A stretch of 64,000 bases of DNA, from the NCBI GenBank assembly GCA_945787715.1, contig CALZJE010000004.1, forward strand, positions 1 through 64,000, in the 5' to 3' direction. The stretch is from an uncultured Ectothiorhodospiraceae bacterium (GTDB lineage: Bacteria; Pseudomonadota; Gammaproteobacteria; S012-40). A program made the translations under genes and the position numbers. Shown here piece by piece: positions 17,220 through 26,684 of this stretch (position 1 is its first letter; the number at the start of each line of letters is the position of its first letter). The notes beneath the pieces were generated by a model that did not search any database, was not told where the DNA came from, and was given only the letters and a program-made list of their open reading frames with translations.

Positions 17220-18164
17220 ATGAGTGTGCAAAATGTGATTCTTCGACGAGCTGAGCTTTATTCAGTCATTCGAGAGTTCTTTTCGGAAAGAAAAGTGTTG
17301 GAAGTAGAAACCCCCGTGTTTTCGAAATCTGGAAACACAGATCCTTTTATTCAGTCGTTGACTGCAAATTTTTCTATTTCTGCTGATATTAACGAAATAC
17401 ATTATGCACAAACTTCACCTGAGTTTGCGATGAAAAGACTATTGGCAAATGGCTCGGGTTCTATCTATCAGATATGCAAAGTATTTCGTATTGGAGAAAT
17501 AGGAAGGCTTCATAATCCAGAGTTCTCTATGCTGGAATGGTATCGCGTGGGGTTGAGTTATCATGAACTTATGGATGAGATCGCAGCGTTATTGAAAGTG
17601 CTGGAAGTTTCAGAAAAATCACAGCGAATTAGTTACAAAGATTTATTTTATCAGTATCTGGAAATCAATGTTTGCAATGCAAGTATCGATCAACTAAAAA
17701 ATTGTGCGGCAAAATTTAAAATAGATGCAATTGGGCTTGGAGATAATCATGATGAATGGTTAAATTTATTACTGAGCCACTTAATTGAACCGAAGCTAGG
17801 TGTAGATTATCCCCTTTTTATTTATGATTATCCTGCTTCACAAGCTGCACTCGCCAATGTACGCCAAGAATCTTATCCGATTGCAGAACGATTTGAGTTA
17901 TATCTCAATGGAATAGAAATTGCTAATGGTTACCAGGAGCTAATGGAGGGAGAGGGCTATAGAGAGCGTTTTTGTCTCGAGAATGAAAAGCGCTTAAGTC
18001 AAAATATGGATGAAATACCCATTCAAAATAATTTGCTGGAAGATCTTCAAAAGGGATTGCCCTATTGCTCGGGCGTTGCCTTGGGATTAGACCGTCTTCT
18101 TATGTATCTATGCGATGTTCATGAAATAAAAAATATTCTTACATTTGATTTCTCTAATAGTTAG
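17220..18164 (+). CDS. epmA: EF-P lysine ligase EpmA
   Basis: The 314-residue protein is a class II lysyl-tRNA-synthetase paralogue (GenX/PoxA/YjeA) without the tRNA anticodon-binding domain. It attaches beta-lysine to K34 of EF-P. Class II motif 2 appears as FRIGEIGRLHNPEFSMLEWYR and motif 3 as GVALGLDRLLM. It is slightly shorter than the E. coli protein (325). It probably forms an operon with efp; no EpmC hydroxylase gene is adjacent. Confidence 0.94.
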   Translation: MSVQNVILRRAELYSVIREFFSERKVLEVETPVFSKSGNTDPFIQSLTANFSISADINEIHYAQTSPEFAMKRLLANGSGSIYQICKVFRIGEIGRLHNPEFSMLEWYRVGLSYHELMDEIAALLKVLEVSEKSQRISYKDLFYQYLEINVCNASIDQLKNCAAKFKIDAIGLGDNHDEWLNLLLSHLIEPKLGVDYPLFIYDYPASQAALANVRQESYPIAERFELYLNGIEIANGYQELMEGEGYRERFCLENEKRLSQNMDEIPIQNNLLEDLQKGLPYCSGVALGLDRLLMYLCDVHEIKNILTFDFSNS

Positions 18165-18514
18165 CTAGCTATTTCGTTTATTAAAAACGTTGTGAGTCTT
18201 GCTTTTTTAGGCTGTGTTAACTATACCTACATATAGGTATGTCAATTATTTTAGTTGCACTTCTGGATTGTGCATTTTAAAGTGTGATTGAGGAAGTAGA
18301 GCTATTCTAAAGCTTGGTGTGTTTAATAAAGCTGATCAGAATATAACTTATTATTTTGTTTACTTTTGCGTATATGCTAGTGGGTGATGTGGATAACTTT
18401 CAACGTGTTTTGAAGTGTATTTCAGCAAGCACTGGGAAGTTGCATTGAGCAAGTAGGTGCCCAGCAACGGATTGATATGAGTAATGGCGTATTTTCCTTG
18501 AAAAGGGGATGAAT
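18165..18514 (+). other. Intergenic region with a small perfect dyad
   Basis: No gene is supported. A perfect inverted repeat, ATACCTA at 18223-18229 and TAGGTAT at 18234-18240 separated by CATA, could be an operator or a weak hairpin. The rest is AT-rich without clear signals. A ribosome-binding site (AAGGGG) for the PilZ gene closes the region. Confidence 0.4.
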
Positions 18515-18856
18515 ATGGGAGCTGTAAGCGCAATAGAGCAGCGTTGGAGTCAACGCCGAAGTACATCGCTTGATGTTGATGTTGTAAAGGATAGTAATTT
18601 ATTAGTTCATTGTAGAGCGAGGGATGTTAGTCTTGGTGGTGTATTTTTAGAAATTGATGAACAAAAAGTCGGCAAATGTCAAGATGTTGAGCTAATTTTC
18701 ACATTAGCGAAGTCAGGAGCCGCGCAGCATAAATTGAAAGCACGAACAGTTCGAATAGCAAGTGATGGTATTGGATTGATGTTTAAAGATTTTGATACCA
18801 ACTCATTTCGAGCATTACAAGAAATAATGAGATACTCAGCTGCTGTAGCAGAATAG
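18515..18856 (+). CDS. PilZ domain protein, c-di-GMP binding
   Basis: The product (113 residues from this start) is a stand-alone PilZ domain. The c-di-GMP-binding motifs are RRSTSLDVDV (the RxxxR region, here in the form QRRS) and DVSLGGVFLE (D/NxSxxG). The domain starts at the N-terminus and the C-terminus is a helix (FRALQEIMRYSAAVAE). ATG at 18515 is 6 bases from AAGGGG; an in-frame ATG at 18509 is too close. It has no partner in an operon. A second PilZ protein is encoded at 38774. Confidence 0.85.
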   Translation: MGAVSAIEQRWSQRRSTSLDVDVVKDSNLLVHCRARDVSLGGVFLEIDEQKVGKCQDVELIFTLAKSGAAQHKLKARTVRIASDGIGLMFKDFDTNSFRALQEIMRYSAAVAE

Positions 18857-18924
18857 TTACAATTTTAATTTGTTTGTTAATTGGGCATGTTTTGCAGGTG
18901 TTTATTTTTCATCCAATTCGAGAT

Positions 18925-19803
18925 TCAAACAATATTACCAATATGCTGCCCCATATTTACAGTATTTGTGGCGGTTAGCGCTTCGTTCCAATTTATGGAG
19001 TTCTCCGGGAAAAGCAAAATAACTGTGGAGCCCATATTAAATCTGCCTAGCTCATTTCCTTTTTTAAGCGTTATCTTTGAATCATCTTCCTGATAATTCC
19101 ATGTTCGAATTTTAAAACCAGCCGGTGGTGTAATGGTTCCTTCCCATACTGTTTCCATGCTTGAAACGAATATCGCACCGACGAGAATTACTGCCACTGG
19201 ACCCGCATTAGTCTGAAACAAGGATGCAACTCTTTCGTTTCGCGCAAACAAACCAGGGACATGAGTTGCTGTCACTTCGTTTACACTAAATAGCCGCCCG
19301 GGTATATGTATCATTTTTTCCAATGAGCCGTCTATTGGCGCGTGAATTCGATGATAATCTTTCGGTGATAAGTAAATAGTCGCAAACTTGCCATTTATAA
19401 ATTTTTCGTAACTATCATCATTACCCAGCAATGTTTTGAGGGAATATTCATGTCCCTTTGCCTGAAGAATTTGACCGTCTTTAATGTCGCCTATCTGGCT
19501 AATAGTGCCGTCTACAGGGCAGGCGATTGAATTTGTCTCTGGACAAATAGGGCGTGCTTCCGGTTTCAATGCGCGTGTAAAAAAGTGATTAAAACTGGAG
19601 TATGCTGTTAAATCAGGCTCAACAGCATCTTTCATATCTACATTGTAGCGTTTGGCCACCTGTTGGATAATCAAGTTTTTAAATGCTTGCTGTTCACACC
19701 TTGTTAATTTGTGCATGATTGCTGATAAAAAGTGGTGCGGTAAAAAATATTGCGGGAATATTTTTAGTGTATCGAGAAAAGTCATGCTAGATTGTTCATT
19801 CAT
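18925..19803 (-). CDS. psd: Phosphatidylserine decarboxylase proenzyme
   Basis: The 292-residue protein is the type I phosphatidylserine decarboxylase that makes phosphatidylethanolamine at the inner membrane. Self-cleavage creates a pyruvoyl group from Ser in the GST motif; here the site reads FNMGSTVILLF, that is MGST rather than LGST, which should still process. The catalytic His regions DYHRIHAP and VTATHVPGLF are present. It is monocistronic and divergent from pncC; the usual neighbours (rsgA, orn) are not in this window. Confidence 0.95.
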   Translation of the reverse strand: MNEQSSMTFLDTLKIFPQYFLPHHFLSAIMHKLTRCEQQAFKNLIIQQVAKRYNVDMKDAVEPDLTAYSSFNHFFTRALKPEARPICPETNSIACPVDGTISQIGDIKDGQILQAKGHEYSLKTLLGNDDSYEKFINGKFATIYLSPKDYHRIHAPIDGSLEKMIHIPGRLFSVNEVTATHVPGLFARNERVASLFQTNAGPVAVILVGAIFVSSMETVWEGTITPPAGFKIRTWNYQEDDSKITLKKGNELGRFNMGSTVILLFPENSINWNEALTATNTVNMGQHIGNIV

Positions 19804-19927
19804 TCTTACTGATTGCCTTAATTATCAAAGTGTTGTATTGCTGTGGATAAATGTTGCAGCATAATAACATGGTGATGAATGGGATGGGTAGAACTACAAT
19901 CTGGAATTCACAGATAAAGGGATACAT

Positions 19928-20419
19928 GTGAGTAACATTGCCTACGAACTTGGGTTGAAGCTTAAGCAGTTAAATTTGGTTCTCGTCACTGCAGAGTCTT
20001 GCACCGGTGGGTGGGTTTCAAAACTGGTTACTGATGTTCCGGGGAGCTCTGCTTGGTTTGATCGAGGGTTTATTACGTATAGTAATAACGCGAAGTCTGA
20101 AATGCTTAGTGTTGATCGTAATATCATCAATGAATTTGGTGCAGTGAGTGAGCAGACAGTATTGGCAATGGCGCAAGGTGCACTTGTGAACAGTAATGCA
20201 GGAATTGCAATAGCAACTAGCGGAATTGCTGGTCCTGACGGTGGGACGTTGGAGAAGCCTGTGGGTCTTGTTTGCTTCTCTTGGTTGAAGAATCAAGAAT
20301 TTCAAATAACAGAGAGTAAGATGTTTACGGGTGATAGAGATCAGATTCGATTGAAAGCGTCCAATTATGTTCTAGAGAATTTGAATGCCTTGTTAGTTCA
20401 GTCTAGTAAAAGCAGTTGA
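19928..20419 (+). CDS. pncC: Nicotinamide-nucleotide amidohydrolase, CinA C-terminal type
   Basis: The 163-residue protein matches the C-terminal (PncC) domain of CinA, which deamidates NMN to NaMN in pyridine-nucleotide salvage. The motifs TAESCTGGWVS, YSNNAKSEML and ATSGIAGPDGG are intact. The start is GTG, since the adjacent ATG is out of frame and runs into a stop. Placement upstream of recA is common in gammaproteobacteria. The last residues (SKSS) and the TGA come from the head of a repeat element (20402-20476), as also happens in the pentapeptide gene. Confidence 0.92.
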   Translation: MSNIAYELGLKLKQLNLVLVTAESCTGGWVSKLVTDVPGSSAWFDRGFITYSNNAKSEMLSVDRNIINEFGAVSEQTVLAMAQGALVNSNAGIAIATSGIAGPDGGTLEKPVGLVCFSWLKNQEFQITESKMFTGDRDQIRLKASNYVLENLNALLVQSSKSS

Positions 20420-20476
20420 TCCACGAATTTATACTCCAAGGGTACTTTCCTTAAGGATGTAACACAGGCTCTCGTT
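20402..20476 (+). repeat. Gene-end repeat element, one-armed copy
   Basis: The head TCTAGTAAAAGCAGTTGATC overlaps the end of pncC and supplies its stop. The following ATACTCCAAGG, ACTTTCCTTAAGG and TAACACAGG align with 14035-14110 in order and spacing. CCACGA after the head matches the copy at 58117. AAGG and CCTT inside can form a small stem. Confidence 0.75.
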
Positions 20477-20644
20477 TCGCTTAGCTATATGAAAAACAAT
20501 ATCCTGCATTTCTATCTTGTGCGGTATTTGTTTTTCCTACGTTCAAAGATCTGTATCGTTTTATTTGCTCCAATGTTTATATATTTTCCATTTGTAGGGG
20601 CGAATATTTGTATTTTCCCAAAAGAAACCTAAAATGAGGTTGTG

Positions 20645-20664
20645 TACTGTAGATAAATACAGTA
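20645..20664. promoter_or_regulatory. LexA (SOS) box of recA
   Basis: TACTGTAGATAAATACAGTA is a near-perfect palindrome that fits the gammaproteobacterial LexA consensus CTGT-N8-ACAG. It lies 50 bases before the recA ATG, where it can block the promoter. DNA-damage induction of recA follows from this. Confidence 0.95.
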
Positions 20665-20713
20665 AATTAGCGAGCATTAAACCAACAAACCAGTGTTAAT
20701 AGAGGCGTGTGTG

Positions 20714-21769
20714 ATGGCGATAGATGAGGGTAAACAAAAAGCGTTAAGTGCAGCATTAAGTCAAATCGATAAACAATTCGGTAAAGGCTCCATAATGCGT
20801 ATGGGTGATGGTAATGCGATAAGAGATATTGAAGCGGTGTCCACTGGTTCGTTAGGACTTGACATTGCGCTTGGAATAGGTGGATTGCCTCGAGGTCGTG
20901 TTGTTGAAATTTATGGCCCAGAGTCTTCCGGTAAAACAACGCTCACTCTTTCTACTATTGCTCAAATGCAAAAAATGGGCGGGACAGCAGCTTTCATTGA
21001 TGCAGAGCATGCACTGGATCCTGTTTATGCAGAAAAGCTCGGCGTTAATATTGATGACTTATTGATCTCTCAGCCTGATACGGGTGAACAAGCGCTCGAA
21101 ATTACCGACATGCTTGTCCGTTCAAATGCCGTCGACATAATTGTTATTGACTCTGTTGCTGCTCTGACACCAAAAGCCGAAATTGATGGTGATATGGGTG
21201 ATAGCCATATGGGATTGCAAGCTCGCTTATTATCACAAGCTTTGAGAAAACTTACCGCAAATATTCAACGAGCAAATGTGTTGGTTATTTTTATTAATCA
21301 GATTCGAATGAAGATAGGGGTTATGTTTGGAAGTCCTGAAACTACGACTGGAGGCAACGCACTCAAGTTTTACTCCTCAGTTAGGTTGGATATTCGTCGT
21401 ATAGGGGCAATTAAAAAAGGTGACGAAGTTGTTGGCAGTGAAACTCGGGTCAAAGTCATTAAAAATAAAGTTGCTCCTCCCTTTAAAATGGCTGAATTTG
21501 ACATATTATATGGAGAGGGTATCTCACTTTACGGCGAGCTAATTGAAGTTGGCGTGAAGCACAATATTATCGATAAGGCCGGCGCATGGTATAGCTATGA
21601 TGGTACCCGTATTGGACAAGGTAAAGAAAATGTGCGTAATTATTTTAAAGAGAATCCCGCAATGCCTGAAGAGATAGAAGGGAAAATCCGTGAACTGTTG
21701 TTGCCTAAAAATACCGCGCCTGCGAATAAAAAAGAAGAGTCTGAGGGAAGTCTTGAGAAGGCAAACTAA
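20714..21769 (+). CDS. recA: Recombinase RecA
   Basis: The protein (351 residues) is RecA, the ATP-dependent strand-exchange protein and LexA co-protease. The start is the ATG giving [15 protein letters not shown], matching the E. coli N-terminus, with AGAGG nine bases upstream. Walker A is GPESSGKTT; loop and C-terminal regions ([17 protein letters not shown]) are intact, and the tail is acidic. A LexA box lies upstream. A DUF547 gene separates it from recX, an unusual insertion into the recA-recX pair. Confidence 0.98.
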   Translation: MAIDEGKQKALSAALSQIDKQFGKGSIMRMGDGNAIRDIEAVSTGSLGLDIALGIGGLPRGRVVEIYGPESSGKTTLTLSTIAQMQKMGGTAAFIDAEHALDPVYAEKLGVNIDDLLISQPDTGEQALEITDMLVRSNAVDIIVIDSVAALTPKAEIDGDMGDSHMGLQARLLSQALRKLTANIQRANVLVIFINQIRMKIGVMFGSPETTTGGNALKFYSSVRLDIRRIGAIKKGDEVVGSETRVKVIKNKVAPPFKMAEFDILYGEGISLYGELIEVGVKHNIIDKAGAWYSYDGTRIGQGKENVRNYFKENPAMPEEIEGKIRELLLPKNTAPANKKEESEGSLEKAN

Positions 21770-21927
21770 CAATAGTTACTCTTATTTATGAAAAGCAATA
21801 GACTGAGCTAATGCTTTGAAAGTTCAACAAAATTGGTGTGTAATATGATTGAGGTAGTATTGAGCCATCGGCTTTGTTCATGAATGCGTAGGTGAATATT
21901 AAATAGTACTCTTAACATAAAGGAATA

Positions 21928-21957
21928 AACCCGGGTAATTCATGAATCATCCGGGTT
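21928..21957. repeat. Palindromic ATTCATGAA-type repeat
   Basis: AACCCGG and CCGGGTT enclose a GTAATTCATGAATCAT centre, forming a perfect 7-bp stem. It ends 10 bases before the DUF547 start codon, so it could affect translation there or terminate recA transcripts weakly (no T-run). Confidence 0.65.
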
Positions 21958-21967
21958 AAGAGTTTAA

Positions 21968-22780
21968 ATGATAAAAATTTTCGCCAAACAGTATTTTATG
22001 TGGCTGGGTCTTATTACTGCTTCGGTATTGTGCATTCCGAATGCGGAAAGCAATGATCGAGAATTGTATCGTAATGCACTAAAAAGTTATGAATGGCTGC
22101 TACAAAACTCGCTTCGTCAAAATGTTGTAGATTACTCATATTTAAAAAAAAATCAAAGTGTTATAAATCATTATGTGTATATTGTAGGGCGAACCCCTTA
22201 TGATAGTCTTCAGCGAACAGAGCAATTAGCCTTTATTATTAATGCTTATAATGCTTTCGTTTTGCGCTTAGTTTTGGATTATTGGCCACATATACGAAGT
22301 ATGAATGATATTCCTGATTTTCCTTTACCGAGACGCTGGAAAGACCAGCGCTGGATGTTTGACGGTAAGCGGATTACCTTAAATGAATTGAAGGACAATT
22401 ATTTAAGACCATTAAAAAATCCTATGGCATATTTTTCGCTTTTCTGTGGTGCGATTTCATGCCCAGATCTTCAGCCTACTGTATATCGAGCTGCAATTAT
22501 CAATAAGCAGCTTGATGAATCAGTCAAAAAGTTTTTATCGCAAAAAAAAGGATTGCAATGGCAAATGTCGGATCCGTTGATCGGGAAGCCTAAACCTATG
22601 GTGTATGTATCAAAGCTTTTTCGAAAAGATGAAGATGTATTTATTGCTAATGGTTATTCGATTCTAGAGTTTGTTGAAGAGTTTGCGCCTCAGGAATTCA
22701 AAACTTTTTTGAAAGAATATAGAGATCAGATTCGGTTGAAATTTCTTCGTTTTGATTGGGATGTGAATGCTGTTAGATAG
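21968..22780 (+). CDS. DUF547 domain protein, exported
   Basis: The 270-residue protein starts with a signal peptide (MIKIFAKQYFMWLGLITASVL, cleavage near NAES). The DUF547 domain covers most of the rest: QLAFIINAYNAFVLRLVLD, then ITLNELKDNYLRP, then FSLFCGAISCPDL (family motif with SCP) and ILEFVEEFAP. The family has been suggested to be hydrolase- or peptidase-like, but activity is not established. An AAGAG ribosome-binding site lies between the upstream palindrome and the ATG. Its place between recA and recX is unusual; I see no LexA box of its own. Confidence 0.85.
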   Translation: MIKIFAKQYFMWLGLITASVLCIPNAESNDRELYRNALKSYEWLLQNSLRQNVVDYSYLKKNQSVINHYVYIVGRTPYDSLQRTEQLAFIINAYNAFVLRLVLDYWPHIRSMNDIPDFPLPRRWKDQRWMFDGKRITLNELKDNYLRPLKNPMAYFSLFCGAISCPDLQPTVYRAAIINKQLDESVKKFLSQKKGLQWQMSDPLIGKPKPMVYVSKLFRKDEDVFIANGYSILEFVEEFAPQEFKTFLKEYRDQIRLKFLRFDWDVNAVR

Positions 22781-23063
22781 TTTGTTTTTAGGAGACTGTT
22801 GGACATTAGGTGATCGTAGCGAAGGAGAGTTTTTTTGTAGCAGAATTTTTGATCGTTCGAGGCTTGTAGCCATAGCTATTTGTCGAAAAGCATCGGAACA
22901 TCTGATCAAAATAACTTTTTACTCATGACTGCATGGGCGCAGGTGGTAGAGAACCAACAGTAGGCGCTTTAGGCGACACATAAGCAGTTACCGAGTAGAT
23001 TTATCCTATGTCCGATAGGCTTTTATATGTGTTTTTTATCTATTGTGATACAGGGATTAGATT

Positions 23064-23522
23064 TTGGATCATTTGGTTGAAATTAAACAGCAAGCAATAA
23101 AATACCTTAGCTATCGAGAACATAGTGCTGAAGAGTTGCAGCGGAAGCTTGTGCGAAAATTTGACAATATTCCTGAGCTTTGTAATGTTGTTAATGAATT
23201 GGCTAAAGAAGGGCTACAGAGTGATTTGCGTTATACCGTATTGTATATTGAATCGCGTGCACGAAAGGGTTATGGTCGACGCTATATTGAAAATGCACTA
23301 CAACAAAAAGGTGTTTCAAGAGAGGATATCATTCAAGGCCTTAATGAGTGTGTTGTCGATTGGCAGCAAGTGGTACAAAAGTCACGGCAAAAAAAGTTCT
23401 CAAACAAAATTCCCCAGGATGTAACGGAAAAGCAGAAACAAACCCGTTTTTTGTTAAATAGAGGGTTCACCAGTCAAGAGATAAAAAATTTATTCAATAA
23501 GTTACCCGATGAATCTTTTTGA
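23064..23522 (+). CDS. recX: Regulatory protein RecX
   Basis: The 152-residue protein is RecX, an inhibitor that caps RecA filaments. The tandem three-helix repeats are visible: AIKYLSYREHSAEELQRKL, then GLQSDLRYTVLYIESRARKGYGRRYIENALQQKGV, and the final QKQTRFLLNRGFTSQEI. The start is TTG, with AGGGA nine bases upstream. It is separated from recA by the DUF547 gene and about 280 bases, so translation coupling to recA is lost. It probably depends on read-through or on its own promoter. Confidence 0.92.
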   Translation: MDHLVEIKQQAIKYLSYREHSAEELQRKLVRKFDNIPELCNVVNELAKEGLQSDLRYTVLYIESRARKGYGRRYIENALQQKGVSREDIIQGLNECVVDWQQVVQKSRQKKFSNKIPQDVTEKQKQTRFLLNRGFTSQEIKNLFNKLPDESF

Positions 23523-23843
23523 GTATTGGTCATTTATTAATCATCAATTCCGCTTATTTTAAAACCTACCTCCTATCTATTTCTTTATGATTTATTTACA
23601 TAATACTGATGATACAATACGCATCATTTGAGTTCGCAGAAACAGAATGCTTCATTTGAGTTCTTTTACGCTAGCTGTGGATTGGATTCATTATGAAATG
23701 TAGAGTGTAGGCGTAATTCCACATAGAATTTGTAGTGCTGATGAGATGGTGCTTCCATGTGTAATCTACCCAGTGATTACAATTAATATAATAAGAAAAA
23801 GGGACTTTTCGGCTGTTTGAAAGGTGTAAAAGACAGGAAAAAT
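23523..23843 (+). other. Intergenic region before alaS
   Basis: About 320 bases without a supported gene. Short near-repeats of CATTTGAGTTC occur at 23627-23637 and 23652-23662. No T-box-like or other leader is evident. An AGGAAA ribosome-binding site precedes alaS. Confidence 0.4.
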
Positions 23844-26444
23844 ATGAAAACCACTGATATTCGCAGAAAATTTTTAGAATATTTTAAAAATCAAAACCAC
23901 GAGATGGTTGCTAGCAGTTCACTGATTCCAGGTAGCGATCCCACGTTATTATTTACAAACGCTGGAATGGTGCCATTCAAAGATGTATTCCTCGGCCGAG
24001 AAAAGCGGAATTATGTCCGAGCAACAAGCTCACAGCGCTGTGTGCGCGCTGGTGGTAAACATAATGATCTAGAGAATGTTGGCTACACCGCCAGGCACCA
24101 CACTTTTTTCGAAATGTTGGGTAACTTTAGCTTTGGGGATTATTTTAAAAAAGAAGCCATTCATTACGCCTGGGAGTTTCTTACTCAAGAAATGAATTTA
24201 CCTACGGAAAAGTTATGGGTAACCGTCTTTGATGAAGATGATGAGGCAGCTGATATTTGGTTGAATGATATAGGGGTTGATCCAGCACGACTTTCACGTA
24301 TTGGCGCAAAAGATAATTTTTGGTCCATGGGCGATACTGGCCCCTGTGGTCCATGCACCGAAATTTTTTATGATCACGGAAAAGAGGTCGCTGGTGGACC
24401 ACCCGGTACACCAGACGAAGATGGCGATCGCTATGTGGAAATCTGGAATCTAGTTTTCATGCAGTACGATCGTAAATCAAATGGTGAACTCGTTGATTTG
24501 CCAAAGCCCTCAGTAGATACCGGCATGGGACTGGAGCGTTTAGCTGCAGTAATGCAAAATGTGCATAGCAATTACGAGATTGATTTGTTCCAAGGTCTAA
24601 TCAAGGCATCGGCTAAAGCAGTTGGTGTATTAGAATTAACAAGTAATTCACTAAAAGTTATTGCTGATCATATTCGATCCTGCTCATTCTTGATATTAGA
24701 TGGCGTTGTTCCATCCAATGAAGGCCGAGGCTATGTGTTACGTAGAATTATTCGGCGCGCTGCACGTCACGGGTTTGAACTTGGTAAAAAAGACCCTTTC
24801 TTTTTCTCACTTGTTGCAGCGCTATGTGAAGAAATGGGGAGTGCATATCCAGAACTTGTCGAGAAAAGAGATTTTATTGCCCAAGTATTGAAGCAGGAAG
24901 AAGAGCGATTTGCTGAAACGCTGGAACACGGCATGAAAATTCTAGATGAAGCAATCCTAGACCTGAAATCTAAAATCATACCCGGCGAAGTTGTCTTTAA
25001 GCTCTATGATACCTTCGGATTCCCTGTCGATTTAACTGCTGATATTGCGCTGAATAAAGGTTTGTCTATTGATCTCGATGGATTTGAAAAAGCAATGGAT
25101 GAGCAGCGAGAACGTGCACGTGCCGCCAGTAGTTTTGGCGTGGATTATGGTGATGCGGTTAGTGTTGATGAGGCAACTGAATTTTCTGGTTATACACAGT
25201 TAGAAGATGAAACTTCTGTCGTACAGCTAATTAGAGATGGGCAGGTTGTTGATGTCATGGAAACAGGCGATGAAGGAATTATGGTTCTGGATAAAACGCC
25301 TTTCTATGCTGAGTCTGGAGGGCAAGCAGGCGATAGTGGCACTTTAACTAGCGATAACGTTTCTATTTTTGTGAATGATACGAAAAAACAAGCCGGATCA
25401 GTGTTTTTACATCAAGTAAAAGTTGATTCAGGTCAAGTTAGAACTGGAGATGTGCTTAAAGCGAGAGTTGCTAGTAATGTGCGCGCTGATATCGAATGTA
25501 ACCACTCGGCTACTCATTTGCTTCATGCAGCATTGCGAAGAAAATTGGGTGAGCACGTTAATCAAAAGGGTTCCTTAGTTGAAGCGGACAGGCTGCGCTT
25601 TGACTTTTCTCACCCGAAGCCAATGACAGCCGAGGAAATCGTGGAAATTGAGTCTCTGGTGAATGAGAAAATTAGAGCTAACCTGTCCACCAAAGCAAGT
25701 GTCATGAGTATGGATGACGCTAAAACAACAGGGGCGATGGCATTATTTGGTGAAAAATATGGTGATGAAGTGCGAGTTTTACGCATGGGCGATTTTTCTG
25801 TTGAATTATGCGGTGGAACTCATGTTAAGCGAACTGGTGAAATCGGCATATTTAAAATAATTGGTGAGTCCGGTGTTGCTGCAGGTATCCGTCGTATTGA
25901 AGCGGTAACAGGACGAGAAGCGCTATCGTACATACAATCCCTAGATCAGGGGATTTTGAATCTTTCTTTAATGCTAAACACGAAGCGTGAAGCTGTTGTC
26001 GATAAAGTGGCCCAACTTCAAGATAAATCACGATCTCTCGAAAAAGAGCTAGACCGATTAAAGGCAAAATTGTCGAGTGCCGCGGGCAGTGATCTCAGTG
26101 CGAATGCTATCGATATTGATGGTGTTAAAGTTGTTGCAGCGCACTTGGAGGGGGCAGATGTTAAAGCACTGCGTGAAACGGTAGACCAATTGAAAAATAA
26201 ATTGGGTACTTCGGCGATTATTCTTGCTGGGGTGGAAGATGGAAAAGTTCGGCTTGTCGCTGGTGTCTCAAAAGATGCAACAAATCGGGTAAAAGCGGGT
26301 GAACTGGTTAATGCTGTTGCCTTGCAGGTTGGTGGCAAGGGTGGTGGTCGACCCGATATGGCGCAAGCGGGTGGGACGCAGCCTGAGAATCTGGACTCAG
26401 CACTTTCGAGTGTTCCGGAGTGGATAAAAAATAACATTAAATAA
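23844..26444 (+). CDS. alaS: Alanine--tRNA ligase
   Basis: The protein (866 residues from this ATG) is AlaRS. The start is the ATG giving [14 protein letters not shown], the family N-terminus, with AGGAAA upstream; an in-frame TTG 27 bases upstream is unlikely. The class II catalytic core holds [13 protein letters not shown] and [16 protein letters not shown]. The editing domain has [12 protein letters not shown] (zinc His pair) and CGGTH near 655. The C-terminal coiled coil and C-Ala domain ([15 protein letters not shown]) are complete. The order alaS-lysC-csrA is conserved in the Pseudomonas branch. Confidence 0.97.
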   Translation: MKTTDIRRKFLEYFKNQNHEMVASSSLIPGSDPTLLFTNAGMVPFKDVFLGREKRNYVRATSSQRCVRAGGKHNDLENVGYTARHHTFFEMLGNFSFGDYFKKEAIHYAWEFLTQEMNLPTEKLWVTVFDEDDEAADIWLNDIGVDPARLSRIGAKDNFWSMGDTGPCGPCTEIFYDHGKEVAGGPPGTPDEDGDRYVEIWNLVFMQYDRKSNGELVDLPKPSVDTGMGLERLAAVMQNVHSNYEIDLFQGLIKASAKAVGVLELTSNSLKVIADHIRSCSFLILDGVVPSNEGRGYVLRRIIRRAARHGFELGKKDPFFFSLVAALCEEMGSAYPELVEKRDFIAQVLKQEEERFAETLEHGMKILDEAILDLKSKIIPGEVVFKLYDTFGFPVDLTADIALNKGLSIDLDGFEKAMDEQRERARAASSFGVDYGDAVSVDEATEFSGYTQLEDETSVVQLIRDGQVVDVMETGDEGIMVLDKTPFYAESGGQAGDSGTLTSDNVSIFVNDTKKQAGSVFLHQVKVDSGQVRTGDVLKARVASNVRADIECNHSATHLLHAALRRKLGEHVNQKGSLVEADRLRFDFSHPKPMTAEEIVEIESLVNEKIRANLSTKASVMSMDDAKTTGAMALFGEKYGDEVRVLRMGDFSVELCGGTHVKRTGEIGIFKIIGESGVAAGIRRIEAVTGREALSYIQSLDQGILNLSLMLNTKREAVVDKVAQLQDKSRSLEKELDRLKAKLSSAAGSDLSANAIDIDGVKVVAAHLEGADVKALRETVDQLKNKLGTSAIILAGVEDGKVRLVAGVSKDATNRVKAGELVNAVALQVGGKGGGRPDMAQAGGTQPENLDSALSSVPEWIKNNIK

Positions 26445-26684
26445 TACACATTGGGTGATTTATGAGCTGTGCATTTTTTGAGTATTCTCAGGTTAAATAA
26501 GTAGCTATCTTTATCGGACCTGATGAACGGATCTGGTGATTAATCAGAGAATCTTTGTAATATTAAATTGCTACGCGATAAGTTCGTAATTTGATGAATT
26601 ATCCAAGATATATTTTGGCTAGATGGCTTTAATTTGAGCGTAACTTAGTGTTTAATCCACCCCTTTTTAGATCGTAAGAGAATT

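Noticed and set aside
18223-18240. Perfect ATACCTA/TAGGTAT dyad as a transcription terminator of epmA
   Set aside because: AT-rich stem and no T-run after it; an operator or chance palindrome is equally likely.
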